Shown piece after piece: positions 55,227 through 64,000 of a DNA stretch of 64,000 nt; positions within the stretch are counted from its first letter, which is position 1, and each line of letters starts with the position of its first letter. Both the position numbers and the translations under genes were made by a program. The stretch lies in assembly GCF_963169125.1 (NCBI RefSeq), contig NC_084796.1, positions 217,582,448 through 217,646,447 on the forward strand, given 5' to 3'. Under the pieces are notes generated by a model that saw only the letters and a list, made by a program, of their open reading frames with translations, did not search any database and was not told the DNA's origin. The stretch is from Humulus lupulus (Eukaryota; Streptophyta; Magnoliopsida; Rosales; Cannabaceae).

Positions 55227-57928
55227 AATGAGTGACTAGTACCTAGGGACTGTTACATTGTGCATTTTAAAAGTGTTAAACTCACTAACTGAGTCATTTG
55301 GCCATAATTGTGTAACTAAATGTGATTAACGATTTAGGGTTAAAATTTTTGGTTAAAGATACAACGTTTCACTAAAACGTTTACTATATACACTGGGATC
55401 CCAAAATATATTTTTAAAGGTTAATTACAACAAAATATTTACAACCAGCCAACGTAAGCGGCAAAATAGGGTTTAACCCTAGTTCCTCTTTAAACCCTCG
55501 GTCGTGGTGGTGGAGTAGCCACATATGTACACATCGTCACCAAAGCTCTCCAACTCAAGGATGGTCCAACTTTCTTTTGCCTTTACCTTCACCACATAGA
55601 ACCCATGAGCCGAAGCTCAATCAGAAAACTCAATATGCTCATGAACAGGTAATAACATGTCACTGAATCATAATAGGCATGCCTAGCAATAATATCCCTA
55701 CTCATGCATGCAATCAAGTCCAAATAAATGATTATGGGCCCTGCCCTTCTGTAAGTCAATTTGAGGAAATGTTTCTTGAATAGATGACTAATGAGTCTAT
55801 CTCTGAATAGGTGACTAATGAGTCATGCACTTGGGCTCTGCACCCTAATCAGATAAGTGACTAGTGAGTCACAAACTTGAATCAAATAAGTGACTAATGA
55901 GTCACGAACTTGAACCCAATAAGTGACTAATGAGTCACGAACTTGAACCCGATAAGTGACTAATGAGTCACGAACTTGAACCAGATAAGTGACTAATAAG
56001 TCACGAACTTGGGCTCCGCACCCTAAGCCATGTGACATTACAGTCACTTGAGCCTTTTGGCCCTGTCTCTATGTAACTAGTCTTTAGACTAGACAAACGC
56101 TTTTATTTTCATCGCACTTGGGGTCGGTCAAGCATTTAATGCTCATGTTGCTTCATTTAATGCTCATGTTGATTAGACCTAATCATTTTGGCTCTGCGTT
56201 CAATACGCTTATGCCGCTCTTGACTCATAGGTCAATTCCATACGACCAGTGCCGCTTCTTACTAATGAGTCAGTACCACTCCAAAGTAAGCAATGCACCC
56301 AGGCATATATCATATGTCAAATATCCAAATATAAGGCATTCAGCATGCTTACTCAACATTCGCTAGCATAATTATGATCATGCACATTTACAACGACTCA
56401 AGCTCTGATCAATTCCATATTCAATATTCATGCCATGCCTTAATCATATGTGCTTCTATGCATTTACAATGCAATCAATGTCCATATATAGAGAACTCAA
56501 CATGCCTCATCAATAACCATGGATGTCACATAATGGGTGTAGTTTTCTTACCTTTGGTCCAAGTACAGGTTACCAATAAATGAGCTACAAGCTCGATCAT
56601 GTTTCCAAGCCCCTAGCGATAACCTAGTCACAACCATAATATAAAATCCCATCAAAATGGGTAAATAAATACTTCCGGACCAAGTCCTAGCCTCCGAGAC
56701 GTCGAATCCTACCAAACTGGGTAGTAAGATCGATCCCAAGCCCTTAGGTTTAAGTTCCCATGACTAAAAACCCACTTTGGCCACTTTTCCCCTTTTGAGC
56801 CGCGACCCCAAACATCAGAGCCGCAACTCCACTCAAGTCAGGGCCCAAAGCCCTTCTCTGACTACATTAGCACCGTAGCACTCCCCAATGGAGTCACAAC
56901 TCAAATAGCCCAGCAACCCCATTCACCTGCTTCTTCAAGCTTGAGCCACGATGCCCAAGAACAGAGCCGCGGCTCGACCTCGAACCAGCCAGAAAACCTC
57001 CTTTTTCTCATTGTAAAACCTTCCAAAAACCTACCCAAACATATCAAAATCCCAAAATCAAAGTTCCCAAACATGCTAATTATCCAACGCCAATAAAACC
57101 CAAGCTTCAATTCATTCAAAAACTCATCAAAACACAAAATCCAATCAAAGCTTAAAAAATTTAAAAACTTAGAACTTAGAACTTAAAACTTAGATTACCT
57201 TCGATTGAGTCATTTCCCAACTAAATCCTCTGGCTAATAAGCTTCTAATCTTCCTTAGAATCGCTATTCCTCGATCCTTGCTTGAATTCGAGTCCTAAAA
57301 CTCAAGTTTCCTTCGAAAATGTGATCGGGTGCCAAAAAATGGAACAGGAGGGAGAGAGAGCGTTCTGAACGTTCTTTTATAATTCTGACAGGTTAATTCA
57401 AGCTTAAGTAACCTCAAGCAAATCCTAAAGCTTGGGGTCCCAAAAACGCCCCCAGGCTAAAATAGTCAAAATTCCCAGAATTTCCCCCTGATCTCAGTAA
57501 TTCCCAATTTATCATCAAATATTTATCCCCATTACCCAATATTCCACTAATGTGCTAAATACCCAAAATACCCCTTGACTCACTCCGAGTCAAGTATGAA
57601 TCTCGTTGTGACTTTCCCACTAGCTTGCTTCCTAGGATCGTCTCATGCTGAGTAACCCAATCATAACCAAATAATAATAAAGCACCCCACACATACCACA
57701 TATATGTCAAATATACCCAAAATGACCAAAATATGAAAATTGCCCAATTAAACAGAAATGGGTCTACATGCATATTTAATACACATAAACATGCATATCA
57801 AGTCATATTATGATATAACTCACATAATCACATAATGATACACATAAATATCACATAATCATATAATTCTAAAATTTGCCATCTTGGCCCCCTAATCAAG
57901 GCCTTATTAGGAAAATTGGGTCGTTACA
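55227..57928 (-). mobile_element. Family B LTR, complete copy B (about 2.7 kb)
   Basis: The right end reads CCCTAATCAAGG...GGGTCGTTACA (57928). The left end is eroded (about 55227, TACCTAGGGACTGTTACATTG). It holds the 33-bp array, the leader with GAGAGAGAGCGTTC (about 57352) and G+C-rich fragments GAGCCGCGACCCC (about 56799) corresponding to the palindromic zone of family A. The right flank is copia-2 gag. The left flank is element E. It is probably a chimera produced by recombination with copy A. Confidence 0.8.
55782..56016. repeat. Tandem array with TGACTAATGAGTCA core, copy B (about 7 units)
   Basis: Same 33-bp units as at 50461-50771, but about seven instead of nine. A minus-strand frame across it (56047-55823) merely translates the repeat. 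Confidence 0.88.
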
Positions 57929-58414
57929 ACTATGAAAATAAGGTTTTGAAGATGCATTACCTTTAGAGAAATTCTTATTGTTGCCCAATTTCTTCATATA
58001 TTTTTGAAAATTTCTTGTCAATAGGGCCAACTCATTATCATCTTCATCCTCAAAACTTACCTTATCGGAACTTTTCAGGGTAATAGATTTTTCTTTGTCT
58101 TTTACCATAGTCGACTTTTCTTTTTGTCTGATTTATTGATTTAGTTCAAAGGTTCGAAGAGAACCCATTAATTCTTCTACCTTCATGGTATTAAGATCTT
58201 TGGCCTCCTCCATAGCTGTTAGCTTGGTGCTAAACTTGTCAGGTAAAATACGAACAATTTTTTGAACTAAAACAGATTCTTCTAATTTTTCACCTAAGGC
58301 AAAAAATTCATTAGCAATATCAGACAATACTTCATAAATTTAGCAAGAGTTTCAGTCTTAGACATTCTAAGATCCTCAAATATTGTTTGCAACATAATGG
58401 ACCTAGAACGCTTG
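57929..58414 (-). pseudogene. Copia-2 gag, middle part
   Basis: The minus-strand text from the LTR junction at 58414 reads FMKYCLILLM-like, then frames with MSDIANEFFALGEKLEESVL, VQKIVRILPDKFSTKLTAME and MKVEELMGSLRTFELN. It continues with a lysine/serine-rich stretch and DDNELALLTRNFQKYMKKLG. This is the C-terminal half of the copia UBN2-type gag domain and the linker to the zinc knuckle, which now lies 8 kb away at 49875. It forms virus-like particles in active elements. It is broken by frameshifts near 58130 and 58330. Confidence 0.85.
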
Positions 58415-60812
58415 TGTAACGACCCAAATTTACTAATAAGGCTTAAGGGCCTTGATTAGTATGCTGGGAGGGCATAATTGGAATATATGTGATTTAATGA
58501 TTTAAAGTATGTTATGTGATTATTTGAATATTTGAGATGCATGACTATGTGTATTAGTATGCATGTAGGCCCTGATTAGTTTAGAAGGGCATAATCGTAA
58601 TTTTGGCCCGTTGAGGGCATAGATGTATATATATGTGATAAATTGTTGAGACCACATTATTATGTGGATATATATTTGTGATCTGTGATTCGAGACGATC
58701 CTAGTGAGCGGTTTAGCGAAAAAGTCACAGCGGGGATTTATACCCAGCTCAGGGCGAGTCTGGGGGTATTTCTGGAATTTAGAGAATATATTGGGGGTTA
58801 ATTTTGATATTGATAAGTATAATTGGTGATTAATTAGGTATCGGGAAGTATGCGGAAAAATATTGGTGACACTCGAGGAATTAGTGGGAATTGGGTGAAA
58901 TGACCAAAATACCCCTAGGTGGATTAAAAGAGTTAGAATTAAAGGGGAGGGTATTGAGGTCATTTGGGCTTATAGAGGATAGGCATAATTGAGGCTTTAT
59001 GCTTGGTGGAGTTTGTAGAAGGAAATAGAAGTCTGAAGGAAAAAAAAGGAAAAAAAAGAAAGAGAAGGAAGGGAAGGAAAAGCAAGGTCGGTTTAGGCTC
59101 TTCTCCATCATTTTCTTGAGGTTTCTTGGAGAAAAGTTTAGAGGAGAGTTAGATCAAGCTGAGCAATAGGGTTTCTGAGTTAAGCTTGAAGAATTGGCAA
59201 GGGTTTAGCAAGAACAAGCCATTCAGTTGAGGTAAGACTTTGAAGTTTCTTCAGTTGCTGGTTTTGGTATTGAACTAAGGAGTCTAAGCTGAATTTGATG
59301 GGAACTCTAGGGAATTCAAGCTAGTGGTTTGAGGAGAGTAAGCCAAGGAGGCGTAGAGGCTGACTTAAGGTCGAATCCCCATTGAAGGTATGGAATTCTA
59401 AGCTCTAAATTCTGAGGTTTTGATTGTTGTGCTGAAGTTTATGAGTTTGAGGTTCAACCATGGTGAATTTTGAGATTAGGGTTGCATGTGATTGAGTTTT
59501 GTGTATTTGGGGTGCTTGGGATGAGTGGAGTATGTTAATAAGCTTGTTTTTAAGTTTGGTTGAGGATTGGAAAAGTTTTGGTAAAGGTTGGCTCGGGGAA
59601 ATCGCAGGAAGGAAAAGTGCAGCATTGGCTGTCTGTGACTAGCGCTACAGCGCTAGCCTTTGGGCGTTGTAGCGCTAGGCCATTTGTCCTGGGGAGATTT
59701 TTGGTTCTGCTTGTAGCGCTGTAGCGCCCTCCAAAGAGCACTGTAGCGCTACCCTGCTTCCAGAAGAGGGTTTTTGAGTTATTTCTAAGGGTTTTTGCCC
59801 GGGGGTTCGGGGTTCGATTCCACCACCCCGTTTGGTGGAATTAGAGCTTCACGAGGGCTCAGGATTGGTCCCGAGGTTAGGTTCTAGACTTGAGGTTTGG
59901 TGATGATTTTGACCTATGGTTGTGACTAGGTGTGCGCTAGGGCTCAAGGGGGATCGTGCTCAAGGATCAAAGTGAAAGAAGCTAGCAAATTTAAAGGTAA
60001 GAAAACTGCACCCGGTTATATGTATGTGATGGGACTAAGTGCTCCCGATATCTGTAAAATGTCATAGATGGTATTATGCCATGGGACATGTGATAAACGG
60101 CCTAAGGGTGCCGTATACAATATTTGCGCACAGGGCGTGACTTGGCCACTGGTAGCCAAGGATAGCTTTACATTCATTGAGCTCGGTTTAAGCGGGCCAG
60201 AGTCAGTGGGATAAATAGAGGGTGCGATCTAAGGGCGCTAACCCTAGTTATCATTTGTAAATTGGTGATTGATATGAGTTGATATGTTTAGTATGCTAAA
60301 TACTTGATTATCATAAATGCTTATATGGTTGAGAACATGCTTATGTGATATGAAATATTAGATTGTTTGTCGTTTGCTTATGCTCTGTTACTGTGTTTTC
60401 TTGCTGGGCCTTGGGTCACGTGTGCTACGTGGTGCAGATAAAGGCAAATGCAAGTTGGACCAATCCTGAGGTGGAGGGCTGCGGGTTGAATGTACATAGT
60501 CAGCTATTCAGTCGCCATGGCCGAGGAGTGGATCAAGACAAGGATTGCTTAACTGTCTATTTTGCCTTAGTATGGCTAATACTGTATTTAAATCTCGAAC
60601 CTTTTGTAAATGGTTTTAATCCTATTATTTTTGGGATCCCGTGTAAACAGGAAATGTTTATTTATAAGAAATGCAGCTTTTGAGACCAAAATCTTTTGAC
60701 CCTAGCTCCACAATAGTTTCAATAGCACATTTTCAACTAAACGACTTGATTAGCAAGTCTAGCACTTTTATAAACACACAGTGTAACAGTCTTGGCTATC
60801 CAGGGCGTTACA
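58415..60812 (+). mobile_element. Solo LTR, family A (2.4 kb), inside copia-2 gag
   Basis: TGTAACGACCCAAATTTAC...GGCTATCCAGGGCGTTACA, flanked by GCTTG (58410-58414) and ACTTG (60813-60817), a target duplication with one mismatch. By eye it is very similar to 25315-27714 over its whole length, including the palindromic zone (59637-59755) and the GTGCTACGTGGTGCAG block near 60421. Confidence 0.93.
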
Positions 60813-61182
60813 ACTTGACATCAGTAGTTCCTTCGAATTGAGTTTGAAGGATTTGCCAAGCTTCTTTGGCCAAATCACAAGAGGATATGAGTTTAATATA
60901 TCCTTCGCCAACACCATTGAATAAGGCATGTAAGGCCTTGTTATTGTAGCTAGACAGTAAATCATCAGCAATTGACCAATCTAACTAAGATTTTACCGTT
61001 GTTTCTCCATTTTTTTCGTCAACTTCTCTTGGTACTGACCAGCCTATCAAAACAATTCTTCATGCCTTCTTATCTTGAGATTTGATGAAGGCTTTCATCC
61101 TAACTTTTTGGTAAGGATATTTTGAGTCGTTAAGAAATGGTGGTCAAGGTACAACAAAACTCCTTTTTGTAAAAAATGACAT
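60813..61182 (-). pseudogene. Copia-2 gag, N-terminal part
   Basis: The likely start is the ATG at 61182-61180. The frame then reads past stops at about 61145, 61063 and 60990. It contains LNDSKYPYQKVRMKAFI, DWSIADDLLSSYNNKALHAL and GYIKLISSCDLAKEAWQILQ, the N-terminal half of the copia UBN2-type gag. It ends at the solo LTR junction. Three stops make it a pseudogene. Confidence 0.85.
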
Positions 61183-61274
61183 GTTGCAACCAAAAACACA
61201 AATGAAAACACAAACAAACAGAAAGAAAACCAAAAGATCTCACTAAGAGTTTAGTGAGCTGCTCTGATACCATT
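61183..61274 (-). promoter_or_regulatory. Copia-2 leader with primer binding site and adjacent hairpin
   Basis: GCTCTGATACCA (61261-61272) is the complement of TGGTATCAGAGC, the initiator methionine tRNA primer binding site, two bases from the LTR end. Next to it CTCACTAA (61239-61246) and TTAGTGAG (61251-61258) form a perfect 8-bp hairpin with a GAGT loop. Confidence 0.9.
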
Positions 61275-61508
61275 TGAAATTCTGTTTTTAATGATTACCA
61301 ACTAAATTTAATAAACAATTTAATTAATGCAAAATTGTTAAACAATTGTTTGATCAGACATATATTCTGATATATTAGGAAAAAATGTTGATAGACTAGA
61401 ATATACGAACATATCGTAAATAAACTTAAATTAACGTGGCACAAGAAGTTTTTTACATTGTTCGAAAAACCTAGTCCACGGGACCACGCCCAGAGATAAA
61501 ATCTATAA
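61275..61508 (-). repeat. 5' LTR of copia-2, interrupted
   Basis: TGAAATTCTGTTTTTAATG... matches the first 230 bases of 37710-38756 up to CCCAGAGATAAAATC. It is then interrupted by the LTR starting at 61509. The remaining 0.8 kb must lie beyond the window. Confidence 0.87.
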
Positions 61509-64000
61509 TGTCCCAAAATTACCTAATAAGGCTTAGGGCCTTGATTAGGGGGCCAGGATGAAAATATATGGAATTATATTTTTATTTGATATATTTGATT
61601 GTGATTATGTGAGTTATATGATAATATAACTAGTTATGCATGTTTAGGGGTATTAAATATGCATGTGGGCCCGTTTCTTATTAGAAGGGCAACTTTCATA
61701 ATTTGGCCCGTTATGGGCATAATTCTATATATGTGCATATATGTGATATATGCAATAGACCACATTATTATGTGGGTTTATTTGGGTTACTCAGCATGAG
61801 ACGATCCTAGGGAGCAAGTTACCAGGAAAGTCACAACGGGACCCAATACCCGACTCGGGGCGAGTCAAGGGATATTTTAGGTATTTAGCATTAAATCGGG
61901 TTATTGGGTAATAGGAATGAATAATTGAGGATATATTTGGAGTTAGTGAGATTAGGAGGGAATGCTGGGGATTTCGACCATTTTGCCCTCGAGGACATTT
62001 TGGTACCCCGAGCCTCGGGATTAACTTAAGTAAACTTAAGTCGTACGAAAACATAAAAGAAACACACAAACACTTAAACACTCTCTCACTCAACCGTCTC
62101 TCCCTCTCTCTCTTTTCTCTCAACTGTTCTAGTTAACTCTTGAGAAGTTAGAAAGATTGTGGGTGGAAACTAAGGAATTGAAGGCTCGAGATTAGAATTT
62201 GGATAGCTTGTGTCTAGGGGATCACCATTCATGGCTAAGGTAATATCTTAATCCTTGTTTCAGATTGAATTCTGTCTTATTTTCCTTAAAGTTTGAGGTG
62301 TTCTTGAGCTTGTGGCTCAAGTATGGAAGTTTGATTTTTGGTGGGTTTTTAAACTATAATTTAGTTGGGTTTTGCGGCTAGGAAGATATTAAAGTTGTTG
62401 TGATGGTTGAATTATAGTTTTGGGGGTGAAATTAGGATAGTTTTAGTTGGATTTGGTTGTTGAAAAATGAAGGAAATCTAGGTTCGCAGGGCCAAGGCGC
62501 AACTTTGTTCTTGAGGGGTTGCGACTCAACCGAACCCAGGGCTCTGGGAGGCCTCTGTCTGGGAGGCGCGCCGCGACCCTCTAGGGCAAGTCGCGGCCCA
62601 TGTCCCTTAAACAGAGGAGGAGGGCCCCTGACTTGAGGGGCACGCTGCGACCCTCAAGGGCAGGTCGCGGCCTGCCTAGGCTATTTTGGCCTTGGTGAGT
62701 TTTTAGTGACGGGCTCAGGATCGATTCTACTACTCGATTTAGTAGAGTTTGAGGCCCGGAGGCTAGGACTTGGTCTGGAAGCCATTATTTGCTCGGTATT
62801 GATGGAATCCTATATTATGGTTGTGAGTAGGTTATCACTGGGGCTCAGAACCAGGATCTTGCTCAAGGATCGTTCTTATTTTACACTATACTCGGACCTG
62901 AGGTAAGAAAACTACACCCAATACGTGTTATGTGTGATTAGGGCTTGACCCGACTCTTAATAAAAATTATGATTAGGGATTGGGACCCTGAGAACGTTTA
63001 TGTTTAAGTTATCATTTCACTCAATGGTTAAACATACTTGAATATTCTTACTTGCTTAAGTGTTGCATAACCGTTCGCATGGCTTGCGTGGCCCCGTAGA
63101 ATAAGCATGATAATTACTATGATTACGGTTACCTGATGATGTTATGTGATTAACATGTATGCGTGTTTATCTTGTTGGGGTATGCCAATCCATATCTGTT
63201 TCTATGTTGATATTCGGTTACATGGTACATGGCTTGACTTATTAGTCAAGGACGGCTATAGCGCTGTGCGCTGGTCGAAAGGCTTAAGCCTAAATCAACA
63301 ACGTACTATTATGTTGGCCGCTCCTAAGGTCGTTGGAAAACCAAAGGTGTTTGGCTAGCTCTATGGCTAGTTGCTTAGAACTAAGGGCGATGGCCCCAAG
63401 TGACTCTATGGTCACATAGCTAGGGCATAGAGCCCCGAGGTTGACTCTATGGTCAACTGTTCAGGGCAGCGGCCCTAAATTATTCCAATGACTATTTATT
63501 TTGTAACTGAATGACTGTATGAGTATCTTATTACTGCTAGACATGCTAGTTAAGTATTTGAGAATCTGCATTTTCTGTTTATGCATTTGCTTTAGTTTTC
63601 TTGCTAAGCCTTGGCTCATGGGTGCTACGTGGTGCAGGTAAGGGAAAAGGAAAGCTTGACCAGCTATGAGTTGGAGAGCTTCAGTGGCAGTGTGTACATA
63701 TGCGGCTACTCGTCCACCATGGCCGAGGATATCTTAGAGGAACTAGGGTTGTAGCCTTAATTTTGCCGCTTAGGTCGGCTGGATGTAGCTTTATGTATAT
63801 ATACATTTTTAAAAGTTTGGTTGTAATATTTTGGGATCCCATGAATATATAAACTTTTTAAATAAAAGTCAACAGTTCATTGACAAATTTTTTTAACCCT
63901 AACCCTTGACATTAACCATAACTACACATTTTTAACCAAATGACTTGATTAGCGAGTCTGAGACAATTTAAAGTACACAGTGTAATGTTCTTGGATTAGG
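61509..64000 (+). mobile_element. Family B LTR, nearly complete, cut by the window end
   Basis: It starts TGTCCCAAAATTACCTAATAAGG, an eroded version of TGTAACGACCCAA, and runs to AGTGTAATGTTCTTGGATTAGG, a few bases short of the expected terminus. It shares with the other long LTRs the GAGACGATCCTAGGGAGC block (61798), GTGCTACGTGGTGCAGG (63622) and a G+C-rich zone with GCGCGCCGCGACCC at about 62567-62580. In place of the 33-bp array of copies A and B it has GGTCAACTGTTC and GGTCACATAGCTAGGG-type repeats at about 63350-63470. Confidence 0.85.

Larger units (their letters stand above)
37710..61508 (-). mobile_element. Copia-2: SIRE/Maximus-like Ty1/copia element, inflated by nested insertions
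   Basis: Minus-strand order: 5' LTR (from beyond the window insertion to 61275), primer binding site 61272-61261, gag (from 61182), zinc knuckles, protease, integrase, reverse transcriptase, RNase H (stop 42000-42002), an extra 3' ORF, polypurine tracts, 3' LTR 38756-37710. The extra ORF of over 1 kb between pol and the 3' LTR, the total length after removing insertions, and the DSGCSRHMIGDK protease are typical of the SIRE/Maximus group. Insertions: solo LTRs at 42834-44672, 47068-49071 and 58415-60812, the nest 49891-57928, and one LTR from 61509. The element is a multiply broken pseudo-element. Confidence 0.88.

Noticed and set aside
55823..56047. Minus-strand frame encoding repeated VRDSLVTY
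   Set aside because: It is only the translation of the 33-bp tandem array.

Overview
The window looks like nuclear DNA of a flowering plant, most likely a eudicot. It is AT-rich and almost entirely made of nested LTR retrotransposons of plant-specific lineages (Ty1/copia of Tork-like and SIRE/Maximus-like types, Ty3/gypsy of Tat type, and long solo LTRs with TGTAACG...CGTTACA ends), plus one Mutator-like DNA transposon. There is one gene that looks intact, an intronless UDP-glycosyltransferase at 34221-35729. I cannot name the species from sequence alone.

Layout, left to right. 1-5.3 kb: repeat-derived, unassigned DNA carrying two solo LTRs with perfect 5-bp target site duplications (TSDs; 514-2841 with AGGTG, 3018-3792 with ATGAT). 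5.3-23.7 kb: a decayed minus-strand copia element (copia-1), truncated inside its reverse transcriptase. Its 5' leader is split by a complete plus-strand Tat-type gypsy element at 8995-20640 (TSD CTCTT, two LTRs of about 608 bp). That gypsy element carries an antisense, apparently intron-containing ORF in its 3' region. 23.7-33.1 kb: a MULE with a plus-strand MURA-type transposase (split by a 2.4-kb solo LTR, TSD GGACT) and a minus-strand Ulp1-like cysteine protease gene with a DUF1985-like region. Arrays of an ATCGAGCTC-rich repeat are interspersed. 33.1-37.7 kb: the single-copy island, with a 376-bp foldback element about 325 bp upstream of the glycosyltransferase start codon. 37.7 kb to the end: a SIRE/Maximus-like copia element on the minus strand (copia-2; LTRs at 37710-38756 and from 61275). 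It is inflated to more than 23.8 kb by at least five further insertions.

How the parts relate. Almost every coding stretch is a transposon pseudogene with in-frame stops. Insertion order can be read from interrupted frames: a solo LTR splits the transposase, another splits the copia-2 reverse transcriptase exactly between two adjacent codons of a recognisable frame, another splits its gag, and a nest of four LTR pieces sits between its gag domain and zinc knuckle. Only the glycosyltransferase is a plausible functional plant gene. The nearest thing to an unusual biological system is the MULE that pairs a transposase with an oppositely oriented Ulp1-type protease and carries repeat arrays that read in the sense direction of each gene. 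MULEs with Ulp1-like genes are a known phenomenon, but the mirrored repeat arrays are worth checking.
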